From Streptomyces sp. NRRL WC-3605 (lineage in GTDB: Bacteria; Actinomycetota; Actinomycetes; Streptomycetales; Streptomycetaceae), in contig NZ_LLZN01000063.1 of the NCBI RefSeq assembly GCF_001509795.1, positions 1 to 64,000 of the forward strand: a stretch of 64,000 nucleotides of DNA, written 5' to 3'. The notes below the pieces were generated by a model that saw only the letters and a program-made list of their open reading frames with translations, did no database searches and was not told where the DNA came from. The position numbers and the translations under genes are program-made. Shown piece after piece: positions 55,873-64,000 of the stretch (positions within the stretch are counted from its first letter, which is position 1; the number at the start of each line of letters is the position of its first letter).

Positions 55873-56768
55873 GCCTCGCGCCCCGGGTGGTCCTCGTCCA
55901 CCGCACCACCGAGTACGAGGAGCTGGTGGCCCGGCACGGCACGCACGGCCAGGCCGCCTTCTTCCTCTCCTCGCGCGGCCGGGACATCGAGGAGATCGCG
56001 GACCGGCACCACCGCACCCGCCGGGCGCTGGCCGAGGTGGCGGCGGCGATCCCGCTGACCTGGCGGCAGGCCCGGGTGGAGCGCGCCGACCTGGACCGCT
56101 TCCTGTTCGCGCCGGAGGACGTGGTGGTCGTCGTCGGGCAGGACGGGCTCGTCGCGAACGTCGCCAAGTACCTCGCCGGGCAGCCGGTGGTGGGCATCGA
56201 CTCCGACCCGGGCCGCAACCCCGGTGTGCTGGTGCGGCACCGCCCGAGCGACGCGGCGGCCCTGCTGGCGGCCACGCAGGCCCGCACGGCCCGCTGCGAC
56301 GAGCTGACCATGGTCGAGGCCGTCACCGACGACACCCAGCGCCTGGTGGCGCTGAACGAGATCTACCTGGGCGCCGCCGGACACCAGACGGCCCGCTACC
56401 GCCTGGGCCTGGAGGACGACGGGGGTGTCGTCGAGGCCCAGGCCTCGTCCGGGGTGATCGTCGGGACGGGCACCGGGGCGACCGGCTGGCTCCGGTCGGT
56501 GTGGCAGGAGCGGGGAGGGCGGCCGGCGCTGCCCTCCCCGACGGAGGAGCGCCTGCTGTGGTTCGTGCGGGAGGCATGGCCGTCCCCCGCCACCGGGACG
56601 TCCCTGGTGGCGGGGGAACTGGCCGCCGCGGGGCGGCTCACGTTGACCGTCGAGTCCGAACGGCTGGTGGCGTTCGGGGACGGCATGGAGTCGGACGCCG
56701 TGGAGCTGACGTGGGGGCAGACGGTCCGGGTCGGGGTGTGCCCGGACCGGCTGCGCCTCGCCGGCTGA
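55869..56768 (+). CDS. NAD kinase-like protein, divergent
   Basis: A 299-residue protein with the ATP-NAD kinase fold. The diagnostic GGDG is changed to GQDG (VVVVVGQDGLVANVAKYL). VGIDSDPGRNPGVL follows, then NE in ALNEIYLG and the C-terminal GVIVGTGTGATGW in place of the usual TPTGSTAY. These changes leave open whether it phosphorylates NAD, uses another dinucleotide or lipid-like substrate, or only binds nucleotide. A housekeeping NAD kinase would be encoded elsewhere. It overlaps the SPFH gene by 4 bp. It converges on pnkp with a 3-bp gap and no visible terminator. Confidence 0.8.
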   Translation: MSLAPRVVLVHRTTEYEELVARHGTHGQAAFFLSSRGRDIEEIADRHHRTRRALAEVAAAIPLTWRQARVERADLDRFLFAPEDVVVVVGQDGLVANVAKYLAGQPVVGIDSDPGRNPGVLVRHRPSDAAALLAATQARTARCDELTMVEAVTDDTQRLVALNEIYLGAAGHQTARYRLGLEDDGGVVEAQASSGVIVGTGTGATGWLRSVWQERGGRPALPSPTEERLLWFVREAWPSPATGTSLVAGELAAAGRLTLTVESERLVAFGDGMESDAVELTWGQTVRVGVCPDRLRLAG

Positions 56769-56771
56769 ACG

Positions 56772-59327
56772 TCACAGCCGCGGGTCGACCGGCTCCGACT
56801 CCAGCGCCAGCACCCCGAACACCGCCTCGTGCACCCGCCACAGCGGCTCGCCCCCGGCCAGCCGGTCCAGGGCCTCCAGACCGAGCGCGTACTCGCGCAG
56901 GGCGAGGGAGCGCTTGTGGTTCAGGAACCGGTTGCGCAGCCGCTCCAGGTTCTCCGGGCGCGTGTACTCCGGACCGTAGATGATCCGCAGGTACTCGCGT
57001 CCGCGGCACTTGACGCCGGGCTGGACCAGCCGGCCCCGCCCGTCGCGCACCACCGCGCCGAGCGGCTTGACGACCATGCCCTCGCCGCCGCGCCCCGTCA
57101 TCTCCAGCCACCAGTCGACGCCCGCCCGGACCGACTCCGGGTCACCGGTGTCGATGTACAGGCGCCGGGTGGTCCGCAGCAGGCCGCTCCCGTCGTGCTC
57201 CACGAGCCGGTCGAGGAGCGCGAGCTGCTCGTCGTGCGGGAGCGCGGCGAGGCTGCGGCCCTGGACCGCGAGGAGCTGGAAGGGCGCGAGGCGCACGCCG
57301 TCCAGGCCGTCCGTCGTCCAGCAGTAGCGGCGGTACGCCTCGGTGAACGCGGCCGCGTCCGAGGCCCGTTCCCGCTGGCGGGCCAGCAGCGCGGAGACGT
57401 CGACGCCCCGCCCGGCGGCGCCCTCCAGCGCGGCGAGCGCACCGGGGAACACCGCTCCGGCCGCCGCGCCGACCGCCGCGTACTGCGAGCGCAGCAGCCC
57501 GGCGGCCTTCAGCGACCACGGCATCAGCTCGGCGTCGAGCAGCAGCCAGTCGGTCTCCAGCTCGCTCCAGAGGCCGGCCTCGCCGGCGGCCGTGCGGAGC
57601 CGGTCCAGGATCGACTCCGTCATCGCCGGGTCGTCGAAGAACGGGCGGCCCGTGCGGGTGTAGAGGGAGCCGGTCACGCCGTCCTCCACGCCGAAGTGCC
57701 GGCGCGCCGCCTCGGCGTCGCGGCACACCAGGGCCACGGCCCGCGAGCCCATGTGCTTCTCCTCGCACACGACCCGCTCGACGCCGTCCGCCGCGTACTG
57801 CGCGAACGCCTCCGCCGGGTGCTCGAGGTAGCCGTCGACCGCCGAGGTCGCCGTGGGCGCCATGGTCGGCGGCAGGTACGGCAGCAGCCGCGGGTCCACG
57901 GCGAAGCGGCTCATGACCTCCAGGGCCGCCGCCGCGTTCTCCTCGCGGATCGCGACCCGCCCGTGGTGACGGGTCTCCACCACCCGGCGTCCGTGCACGT
58001 CCGCCAGGTCGAGCGGACGGCCGTCCTGCCCGCCCGGCGCCTCGGTGCGCAGCGGCTTGGCCGGCTCGTACCAGACCTGCTCGGCGGGTACGTCGACCAG
58101 CTCGCGCTCCGGCCAGCGCAGCGCGGTCAGCTTGCCGCCGAAGACGGCACCGGTGTCCAGGCAGATGGTGTTGTTCAGCCAGGTCGCTTCGGGGACCGGG
58201 GTGTGGCCGTACACCACGGCCGCGCGGCCCCGGTAGTCCTCCGCCCACGGGTAGCGCACCGGCAGCCCGAACTCGTCGGTCTCACCGGTGGTGTCGCCGT
58301 ACAGGGCGTGCGAGCGGACCCGTCCGGAGGTGCGGCCGTGGTACTTCTCGGGCAGACCGGCGTGGCAGACGACGAGCCTTCCGCCGTCCAGCACGTAGTG
58401 GCTGACGAGCCCGTCGATGAACTCCCGGACCTCGGCGCGGAACTCCTCGCTCTCCCCTTCCATCTGCGCGATCGTCTCGGCGAGTCCGTGCGTGTGCTGG
58501 ACGTTGCGGCCCTTGAGGAAACGGCCGTACTTGTTCTCGTGGTTGCCGGGCACGCACAGCGCGTGGCCCGACTTCACCATGCCCATCACGCGCCGCAGGA
58601 CGCCGGGGCTGTCCGGGCCGCGGTCGACGAGGTCGCCGACGAAGACGGCGGTGCGGCCCTCGGGGTGCGCGCCGTCCCCGTAGCCCAGCTTGCCGAGCAG
58701 CGCGTCCAGTTCGGACGCGCAGCCGTGCACGTCGCCGATGATGTCGAACGGTCCGGTGAGGTGGGTGAGGTCGTTGAAGCGTTTCTCGGTGACGACGGTG
58801 GCGTGCTCGACCTCGTCGGTGCCGCGCAGGACGTGCACCTTGCGGAAGCCCTCGCGCTCCAGGTGCCGCAGGGAGCGGCGCAGTTCGCGGATGTGCCGCT
58901 GGATGACGCGGCGCGGCATGTCGGCGTGGTCGGTGCGGGCCGCGTTGCGCTCGGCGCACACCTCCTCGGGCACGTCGAGCACGATGGCTATGGGGAGCAC
59001 GTCGTACCGCTTGGCGAGCTCGATGAGCTGCCGTCGCGCGTCCTGCTGCACGTTGGTGGCGTCGACGACCGTGCGGCGGCCGGCCGCCAGGCGCTTGCCC
59101 GCGATGTAGTGCAGGACGTCGAAGGCGTCCCGGCTGGCGCTCTGGTCGTTCTCGTCGTCGGCGACGAGGCCCCGGCAGAAGTCGGAGGAGATCACCTCGG
59201 TGGGCTTGAAGTGCCGGCGGGCGAACGTCGACTTGCCGGAGCCGGAGGCGCCGACGAGGACGACGAGGGAGAGGTCGGTGACGGGCAGGACCCGCCCGTT
59301 CGTGGTCTCGGTGCCGGTCCCGGTCAT
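56772..59327 (-). CDS. pnkp: Polynucleotide kinase-phosphatase (bacterial Pnkp), RNA repair
   Basis: An 851-residue three-domain RNA end-healing enzyme. The N-terminal 5'-kinase has P-loop GASGSGKST (26-34). The central metallophosphatase has DIIGDVHG (D199, H201), FVGDLVDRG and PGNHENK. The C-terminal adenylyltransferase/ligase domain has nucleotidyl Lys K524 in EEKHMGSRA and later motifs GGEGMVVKP and VKCRGREYLR. With Hen1 it heals and, with Hen1's help, seals RNAs cut by ribotoxins, leaving a 2'-O-methyl mark. The length matches the Clostridium thermocellum enzyme. ATG 59327 overlaps the Hen1 stop by 4 bp. Confidence 0.96.
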   Translation of the reverse strand: MTGTGTETTNGRVLPVTDLSLVVLVGASGSGKSTFARRHFKPTEVISSDFCRGLVADDENDQSASRDAFDVLHYIAGKRLAAGRRTVVDATNVQQDARRQLIELAKRYDVLPIAIVLDVPEEVCAERNAARTDHADMPRRVIQRHIRELRRSLRHLEREGFRKVHVLRGTDEVEHATVVTEKRFNDLTHLTGPFDIIGDVHGCASELDALLGKLGYGDGAHPEGRTAVFVGDLVDRGPDSPGVLRRVMGMVKSGHALCVPGNHENKYGRFLKGRNVQHTHGLAETIAQMEGESEEFRAEVREFIDGLVSHYVLDGGRLVVCHAGLPEKYHGRTSGRVRSHALYGDTTGETDEFGLPVRYPWAEDYRGRAAVVYGHTPVPEATWLNNTICLDTGAVFGGKLTALRWPERELVDVPAEQVWYEPAKPLRTEAPGGQDGRPLDLADVHGRRVVETRHHGRVAIREENAAAALEVMSRFAVDPRLLPYLPPTMAPTATSAVDGYLEHPAEAFAQYAADGVERVVCEEKHMGSRAVALVCRDAEAARRHFGVEDGVTGSLYTRTGRPFFDDPAMTESILDRLRTAAGEAGLWSELETDWLLLDAELMPWSLKAAGLLRSQYAAVGAAAGAVFPGALAALEGAAGRGVDVSALLARQRERASDAAAFTEAYRRYCWTTDGLDGVRLAPFQLLAVQGRSLAALPHDEQLALLDRLVEHDGSGLLRTTRRLYIDTGDPESVRAGVDWWLEMTGRGGEGMVVKPLGAVVRDGRGRLVQPGVKCRGREYLRIIYGPEYTRPENLERLRNRFLNHKRSLALREYALGLEALDRLAGGEPLWRVHEAVFGVLALESEPVDPRL

Positions 59328-60796
59328 GCGGCCTTCGCCTCCTTCTTCCCGTCGGTCACGTCACGTACGAACACGGCCATCTGCGTCGGCGGCCCCACCT
59401 CGGGGTCGTCGGGTCCCACCGGTACGAACTCCACTCCGTAGCCGTGCCGTTCGGCGACGGCCCCGGCCCAGGCGCGGAACTCCTCGCGCGTCCACTCGAA
59501 CCGGTGGTCGCCGTGCCGGACGTGCCCGGCGGGCAGGCTCTCCCAGCGGACGTTGTACTCGACGTTCGGGGTGGTCACGAGGACGGTGCGGGGGCGGGCC
59601 GCCCCGAACACCGCGTACACCAGGGCGGGCAGCCGGGGCGGGTCGACGTGCTCGACGACCTCGCTGAGCACGGCCGCGTCGTACCCCTTGAGCCGGCTGT
59701 CGGTGTAGGCGAGGGAGCCCTGGAGGAGCTTCACGCGCGCGGCCTGCCGCTCCCCCATCCGGTCCAGCTTCAGCCGCCGCCCGGCGATCGTGAGCGCCCG
59801 CACGGACACGTCGACGCCGACGATCTCGGTGTACGCCGGGTCCTTGAGCAGCGCCTGCACCAACTGGCCCTGCCCGCAGCCCAGGTCGAGCACGCGTGTG
59901 GCGCCGGCCGCCCGCAGCGCGGTGAGGACGGCCTCGCGGCGCTGCACGGCGAGCGGGGCCGGCTTCTCCTCGGCCTCCGTCTCCTCGGCGACCGCGTTGT
60001 CGATCTCCTCGACCTCGCTGTCGTCGGTCTCGGCGAGCCGGACCAGCTCCAGCCGCTCCATCGCCGCGCGGGTCAGGGACCAGCGGCGTGAGAGGTAGCG
60101 GCTGGTGATCAGCTTCTGCTCGGGGTGGTCCGGCAGCCAGCCCTCACCGGCGCGCAGCAGCTTGTCGACCTCGTCGGGGGCGACCCAGTAGTGCTTGGCG
60201 TCGTCGAGGACGGGAAGCAGCACGTACAGGTGCCGCAGGGCCTCGGCGAGGGTCAGCGTGGCCGACTGAAGGACGAGCCGGACGTAGCGCGAGTCGCCCC
60301 ACTCGGGGAACCTCTCGTCCAGCGGCACCGGCTCGGCGGAGACGTCCCAGCCGAGCGGTTCGAACAGACGCCGTACGAGGGCGGCGCCGCCCCGCGCGGG
60401 CAGCGACGGCACCTCGACGCGCAGCGGCAGCGGACGGTCGGGCAGCTCCGGGCGGGCGGTGCACACGCCCCGCATCGCGCTGGAGAACACCGCGCTCAGC
60501 GCCACGGCCAGCAGCGAGGAGGCCGCGTACGGACGGTCGTTGACGTACTGCGCGAGCGCGGCGTCGGGGGCGCCGCCCCGTCCCTTGCCCTTGCCGCGCC
60601 GGACCAGCGCCACCGCGTCGACCTCCAGCAGCAGCGCCGCGGTGCAGCGCTCGGCGTCCGCCTCCGGGTAGAGCACGTGGGCCGTGCCGAACGAGGTGGA
60701 GAACGCCTGCGCCTTCTCGGGATGCTTGTGCAGCAGGTAGCCGAGATCGGTGGCCGGGCGCTCCGGGGTGCCGGTGGTGGTGAGGGTCAGGAACAC
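59324..60796 (-). CDS. hen1: 3'-terminal RNA ribose 2'-O-methyltransferase Hen1, bacterial type
   Basis: A 490-residue protein. The N-terminal half (1-250) is the bacterial Hen1 ligase-activating region. The C-terminal methyltransferase has the SAM motif LDLGCGQGQ (303-311). Metal ligands lie in SEVVEHVDPPR (E379, E382, H383) and in HGDHRFEWTREEF (H431). It methylates the 2'-OH at a broken RNA 3' end before Pnkp-mediated sealing, preventing a second cut at that site. An acidic linker (about 257-278) joins the halves. GTG 60796 has AAGGT about nine bases upstream. First gene of the hen1-pnkp operon. Confidence 0.95.
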   Translation of the reverse strand: MFLTLTTTGTPERPATDLGYLLHKHPEKAQAFSTSFGTAHVLYPEADAERCTAALLLEVDAVALVRRGKGKGRGGAPDAALAQYVNDRPYAASSLLAVALSAVFSSAMRGVCTARPELPDRPLPLRVEVPSLPARGGAALVRRLFEPLGWDVSAEPVPLDERFPEWGDSRYVRLVLQSATLTLAEALRHLYVLLPVLDDAKHYWVAPDEVDKLLRAGEGWLPDHPEQKLITSRYLSRRWSLTRAAMERLELVRLAETDDSEVEEIDNAVAEETEAEEKPAPLAVQRREAVLTALRAAGATRVLDLGCGQGQLVQALLKDPAYTEIVGVDVSVRALTIAGRRLKLDRMGERQAARVKLLQGSLAYTDSRLKGYDAAVLSEVVEHVDPPRLPALVYAVFGAARPRTVLVTTPNVEYNVRWESLPAGHVRHGDHRFEWTREEFRAWAGAVAERHGYGVEFVPVGPDDPEVGPPTQMAVFVRDVTDGKKEAKAA

Positions 60797-60889
60797 GGTG
60801 GATGACCTTGACGTAGTGGTCTGAACTGCGGATACGCACACCGTATCGAGCGGGCGCCGACGGCACCCGGGAATTTCGGGCGCACGACG

Positions 60890-60921
60890 ACGCCCCGGGG
60901 ACCCGTCGTTCCCCGGGGCGT
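60890..60921 (-). terminator. Terminator of the F420-type oxidoreductase gene
   Basis: An 11-bp stem (60890-60900 with 60911-60921) and 10-nt loop lie 24 bp past the stop. Confidence 0.75.
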
Positions 60922-60945
60922 GCGGACGCGGTGTCCGTGGTGCCG

Positions 60946-61869
60946 CTACGACAGCTGCGACTGGACCTGCGCGGAGATCAGCTCCAGGTGGTCCAGGTCG
61001 TGCAGGTCGAGCACCTGGAGGTAGATCCGCTGCGAGCCGGCCTCCTGGTAGCGGCCGATCTTCTCCACGACCTCGGCGGGCGACCCGGCCAGCCCGTTCG
61101 CCTTGAGCTCGTCGACCTCGCGGCCGATGGCGGCGGCGCGGCGGGCGACCTCCTGGTCGTCCTTGCCGACGCAGACGACGAGGGCGTTCGAGTAGACGAG
61201 GTCCTCGGGACGGCGGCCGGCGGCGCGGACGGCTTCGCGCACCCGGCCGAACTGCCGCTCGGAGTCCTCGATGGAGGCGAACGGCATGTTGAACTCGTCG
61301 GCGTACCGGCCCGCGAGGCGCGGCGTGCGGGTGGCGCCGTGGCCGCCGATGAGCACCGGGATCCGGTCCTGGGCGGGCTTGGGCAGGGCGGGCGAGTCGG
61401 TGAGCGTGTAGTACTCGCCCCGGAAGTCGAAGGTCTCGCCGAGCTTGGTCTCCCACAGGCCCGTGACGATGGCGAGCTGCTCCTCCAGCCGCCCGAACTT
61501 CTCCTTCGGGAAGGGGATGCCGTACGCCTTGTGCTCCTCCTCGAACCAGCCCGCGCCCAGACCGAGTTCGACGCGTCCGCCGGACATCTGGTCGACCTGG
61601 GCGACCTGGATGGCGAGCACACCGGGCAGCCGGAAGGTGCCGGCGGTCATCAGGGTGCCGAGGCGGATGCGCCGGGTCTCGCGGGCGAGGCCGGCGAGCG
61701 TGATCCAGGCGTCGGTGGGGCCGGGCAGGCCGTCCACATCGCCCATCTTCAGATAGTGGTCGGAGCGGAAGAAGGCGTCGAACCCGAGGTCCTCGGTGGC
61801 CTTCGCCACGGTCAGCAGCGTCTCGTAGGTCGCCCCCTGCTGGGGCTCGGTGAAGATGCGGAGATCCAT
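60946..61869 (-). CDS. LLM-class (F420-dependent type) oxidoreductase
   Basis: A 307-residue TIM-barrel flavin/F420-dependent oxidoreductase of the luciferase-like family. Conserved segments are FDAFFRSDHYLKMGDVDG, VELGLGAGWFEEEHKAYGIP and PVLIGGHGATRTPRLAGRYA. Family members of this type in actinobacteria usually use coenzyme F420. The substrate is not visible. ATG 61869 was chosen because AGGATGGGGG lies just upstream; the in-frame upstream extension lacks a signal. Single gene. Confidence 0.87.
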   Translation of the reverse strand: MDLRIFTEPQQGATYETLLTVAKATEDLGFDAFFRSDHYLKMGDVDGLPGPTDAWITLAGLARETRRIRLGTLMTAGTFRLPGVLAIQVAQVDQMSGGRVELGLGAGWFEEEHKAYGIPFPKEKFGRLEEQLAIVTGLWETKLGETFDFRGEYYTLTDSPALPKPAQDRIPVLIGGHGATRTPRLAGRYADEFNMPFASIEDSERQFGRVREAVRAAGRRPEDLVYSNALVVCVGKDDQEVARRAAAIGREVDELKANGLAGSPAEVVEKIGRYQEAGSQRIYLQVLDLHDLDHLELISAQVQSQLS

Positions 61870-62111
61870 GCCCCCATCCTGCACGCCCGCGCGCGCTCCG
61901 GCCGCCCGGGGCCCCGCGCCCTCCCGTGCCACGGTCGGGTGAATCCCGTCGGTGCCGTGGACGTCCGCCGCCCTGCCGGTGACCGGCCCGGACGATGATC
62001 GTTGGCCCGGTCGGAGCCGGACCGCCCGGCTCCCTCACCGGCCCGCCGGCGCCGGGGTGTCCTGTGTCGGCCCACTGCCGTTGGGGGGGCCGCGGGCCGG
62101 AGGAGGCCGTC

Positions 62112-62297
62112 GTGTCCGAGGAGTTCGAGCCACCGGCGGGTGGCGGGGGGACCGGTCGCCCGAAAGGGCTGCTGGAGCAGATGGAGGAACTGATGGCGGC
62201 CCTGAACGCCGACCTGTCGGCACTGGACGCCGACCTCCAGGCGACGGGGGCCGCACTCCGGAGTGTGCCACCGGGGGCGGAGGACGGGACCACCTGA
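62112..62297 (+). CDS. Small coiled-coil protein
   Basis: A 61-residue protein with an acidic, Gly-rich start and one amphipathic helix with heptad leucines (LLEQMEELMAALNADLSALD, extending to LQATG). It may form a short coiled coil. I do not recognise the family. GTG 62112 follows a very strong GGAGGAGG (62098-62105), the best evidence that it is translated. It converges on the DUF6099 gene. Confidence 0.5.
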   Translation: MSEEFEPPAGGGGTGRPKGLLEQMEELMAALNADLSALDADLQATGAALRSVPPGAEDGTT

Positions 62298-62315
62298 CGG
62301 AACCTTCGGGTCCCG
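62285..62315. terminator. Weak hairpin between convergent genes
   Basis: A 7-bp stem (62285-62291 with 62309-62315) spans the stop of the small coiled-coil gene and lies before the DUF6099 stop. Confidence 0.4.
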
Positions 62316-62335
62316 GCTGCGTTGCCCCTGCGGGA

Positions 62336-62806
62336 TCAGCCTGCCTCCCTCTCCGCCAGGACCTCGTCGCGGTCCGCGAGTCTGCGGAGCATCTCCAGGA
62401 CCCGGTCGCGGGATTCGTCGGCGGCGTCGATGGCCTCCATACAGCGCCAGTACGTCGTCTCGTCGTCGGCGGAGCTGGCCACGCCGACCAGCGCGATCCC
62501 GGCCTCGCCCAGCAGGCTGCCGAGGTTCATCAGGGCCTGCCGCGCGTCGCCCAGCTCGGTGAGCTGGGCGGCGCGTAACGCACCCTCCGCGAGGTCCGGG
62601 ATCTCCAGGACGCCGCAGCCGCGGCCCGCGAGCTCGGTCAACCCGATGGCCTCCCCGCGCAGTTCGGGCGGCCCGTAGACGGCGAGCCGACTGCCGATGG
62701 CCTGCGCGAGCGCCTGGGCCTGCCACACCTCGGTCATGATGTCCGGCGCGCCGCCGCTTCCCGCCAGCGCTCGCCTGCTGTTCACGATCAGCCGCACCGC
62801 GTCCAT
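62336..62806 (-). CDS. DUF6099 family protein
   Basis: A 156-residue, mostly helical cytoplasmic protein found in streptomycetes. The family start MDAVRLIVNSRRALAGSGGA and the segment IALVGVASSADDETTYWRCM are recognisable. Function unknown. ATG 62806 was chosen on this family start; GGGGA lies just upstream, and 11 codons of in-frame extension are ignored. Confidence 0.8.
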   Translation of the reverse strand: MDAVRLIVNSRRALAGSGGAPDIMTEVWQAQALAQAIGSRLAVYGPPELRGEAIGLTELAGRGCGVLEIPDLAEGALRAAQLTELGDARQALMNLGSLLGEAGIALVGVASSADDETTYWRCMEAIDAADESRDRVLEMLRRLADRDEVLAEREAG

Positions 62807-62871
62807 CGCAGTCCCCGTCCGTCTGGACGCGCTGCCCACACGTCCACCTGAACTCCGAACTCACCTGTTCA

Positions 62872-62897
62872 TTACCCAGAGTGAAGGGCGTTGAGAC
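62872..62897 (-). promoter_or_regulatory. Possible SigB-type promoter for the DUF6099 gene
   Basis: On the minus strand GTCTC (62897-62893), a 15-bp spacer and GGGTAA (62877-62872) resemble GNNTN-N14-16-GGGTA(C/T). The gene start is 66 bp downstream. Confidence 0.3.
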
Positions 62898-62982
62898 GAA
62901 AAGCCAGAGGAAGACGGAAATCTGCGGACAACTTTTCGGATACGGAGCACCGCATCACCACGGAGAGTGAAAGTGGAACTAT

Positions 62983-63333
62983 TTACTCAGCGGGCGGGGG
63001 AACCTCGCCGGGGCGCGGGAACCTCCGCTCGTTCCGGTCGATCTTCGCGTCCAGCGCGGCGAGCGGGTCGACACCGAGCACCTCGCACAGCTGGAGCAGA
63101 TACGCCAGCACGTCCGCGACCTCGTCCCGCACCCGGGCAGCCGTACCGGCGTCGTCCATGACCCGGGCGGACTGCTCCGGGGTCAACCACTGGAAGATCT
63201 CCTGCAGTTCGGCGGCCTCCACGCCGAGCGCGGAGACGAGGTTCTTCGGCGTGTGGTACGGCTGCCAGTCGCGCGCGGCCGCGAACTCCACGAGCCTGCG
63301 CTGGAGTCCGGCGACATCAAGAGGTTCGGTCAC
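62983..63333 (-). CDS. MazG-like nucleotide pyrophosphohydrolase
   Basis: A 116-residue all-alpha NTP pyrophosphohydrolase of the MazG/dCTPase (RS21-C6) type. It hydrolyses NTPs or dNTPs to monophosphates and pyrophosphate, as a house-cleaning enzyme. The Mg-binding residues lie in VEAAELQEIFQWL and VRDEVADVLAYLLQL. GTG 63333 overlaps the stop of the upstream gene (GTGA), so translation is coupled; a GGAG sits very close to the start. Confidence 0.88.
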   Translation of the reverse strand: MTEPLDVAGLQRRLVEFAAARDWQPYHTPKNLVSALGVEAAELQEIFQWLTPEQSARVMDDAGTAARVRDEVADVLAYLLQLCEVLGVDPLAALDAKIDRNERRFPRPGEVPPPAE

Positions 63334-64000
63334 GGCTCCAGGTGTACCACCGTCACGCCGTCCGTCTCCCCGAGGCCCGAGGGGTCGCTCACCGACCCCA
63401 CCAGCCGGATGTGCCCCCGCGCCCCCATGCGGGCCGCCAGGCCGGTCAGCTCCGCGCGCTGCACGGGGTCCAGGCCGCGGTCGAGGCCGTCCGCGAGGAC
63501 ACCCAGCGTCTGCAGGGCGACGGGCACCTCGCGCACCGGGTCGACCTCCAGGACGCCGGGCCCGGTCAGCAGCACCAGGGACAGCGCGAGGTAGCGCAGT
63601 TCGCCGTGGCCGAGCCGGCCGAGCGGGGTGCGGACGCCGTCACCCCGGTCGAGCAGCCCCCGGACCGTCCCGCCGGCCAGCAGTTCGGCGGCGACGTCGG
63701 TCACCGGGCCGGCGCATCCGGCGCGGGCGGCGGCGACGAGCCGGGCGTGCCGTCGTGTGCACTCGGAGCGCGTGCGCCACACGACGTCGGCGAGGTTGTC
63801 GCAGCCGCTGAGCAGCCGGCCGGAGCCGACCGGGACCTCGGCCCGCATCCGCTCGGGCCGGGGGTCGCAGGCGAAGACCGAGCGCAGGGCCACCACCAGC
63901 TGTTCGGCCGCGGCGAGGACCCGCCGCTGTCCGTCGGTGGTGCCGGCCACCCGCAGGGGCAGCAGCGCGGTGCCGAGCCGGTCGTCCGGGAGCGGGGCCC
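63330..64000 (-). CDS. ATPase-like protein, 3' part (cut by the window end)
   Basis: The frame is open to the window edge and encodes at least 223 C-terminal residues. It is Leu/Arg-rich and ends with GHGELRYLALSLVLLTGPGV followed by LEVDP, which looks like a degraded ABC-signature/Walker B pair of SMC/RecF-like AAA ATPases. The last strands (GHIRLVGSVSD, VTVVHLEP) fit such a fold. The Walker A part lies outside the window, so the call is tentative. It overlaps the MazG-like gene by 4 bp. Confidence 0.55.
   Translation of the reverse strand, partial: APLPDDRLGTALLPLRVAGTTDGQRRVLAAAEQLVVALRSVFACDPRPERMRAEVPVGSGRLLSGCDNLADVVWRTRSECTRRHARLVAAARAGCAGPVTDVAAELLAGGTVRGLLDRGDGVRTPLGRLGHGELRYLALSLVLLTGPGVLEVDPVREVPVALQTLGVLADGLDRGLDPVQRAELTGLAARMGARGHIRLVGSVSDPSGLGETDGVTVVHLEP

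Overview
The window is chromosomal DNA of a Streptomyces or very close relative. Evidence: very high GC with strongly GC-biased third codon positions, many GTG and TTG starts, frequent 4-bp GTGA/ATGA gene overlaps, and typical streptomycete families (ROK sugar regulator, NgcEFG, DUF5999, DUF6099, RsbU/RsbW-like proteins). From memory, the gene order follows the S. coelicolor core block from about SCO6027 (fadA) down to about SCO5975 (arcA), with local differences. I see no tRNA, rRNA, CRISPR array, transposase, integrase or phage gene.

Layout. 0-5 kb: RNase D-like nuclease, then the fadAB beta-oxidation operon closed by a strong terminator. 5-11 kb: a propeller-like protein, a 3-hydroxyisobutyrate-dehydrogenase-family enzyme, a NYN/PIN-like protein, an amino-acid permease and dxs. 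11-24 kb: a sugar-uptake block, all on the minus strand: xylFGH-like ABC transporter, the ROK regulator Rok7B7, and the chitooligosaccharide transporter ngcEFG with a candidate DasR site. Divergent from it is a secreted GH92 alpha-mannosidase behind a LacI-type operator. 24-28 kb: a poorly understood operon (unknown protein, MoxR-like AAA ATPase, zinc-peptidase/VWA protein) that appears to start with an 18-codon leaderless ORF. 28-35 kb: aconitase and a divergent, apparently leaderless argG share a 270-bp control region holding an iron-box-like site, a MarR-type palindrome and ARG-like half sites. Next come a DUF4236 protein and a protein fusing an XRE domain to a MurA-like enzyme.

35-44 kb is more accessory: a DUF4383 pair, a DUF4397 surface protein with a class F sortase, a truncated anti-sigma factor, a YwqG-like protein, a membrane protein of unknown function, a truncated UvrD-type helicase end, an RsbU-like phosphatase, tandem intergenic repeats, and small DUF6299/DUF5999 proteins.

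44-51.5 kb is a catabolic cluster that reads as aerobic 2-aminobenzoate (or salicylate-like) degradation through CoA thioesters. It has an aryl-CoA ligase, a fused flavin monooxygenase/Old-Yellow-type reductase, enoyl-CoA hydratase, acyl-CoA dehydrogenase, a RidA-family protein and a PaaX-type repressor. 51.8-54.7 kb holds an RsbW-like kinase, ornithine carbamoyltransferase and arginine deiminase. 54.8-60.8 kb pairs an SPFH protein with a divergent NAD-kinase-like protein, then the Hen1-Pnkp RNA repair operon. 60.9-64 kb holds an F420-type oxidoreductase, two small streptomycete proteins, a MazG-like pyrophosphohydrolase and the 3' part of an ATPase-like gene cut by the window end.

Best candidates for under-described biology are the 23.9-28.2 kb MoxR/metallopeptidase operon, the XRE-MurA fusion, the SPFH/NAD-kinase pair, the RidA-containing 2-aminobenzoate cluster, and the sortase/DUF4397 pair without an LPXTG motif.
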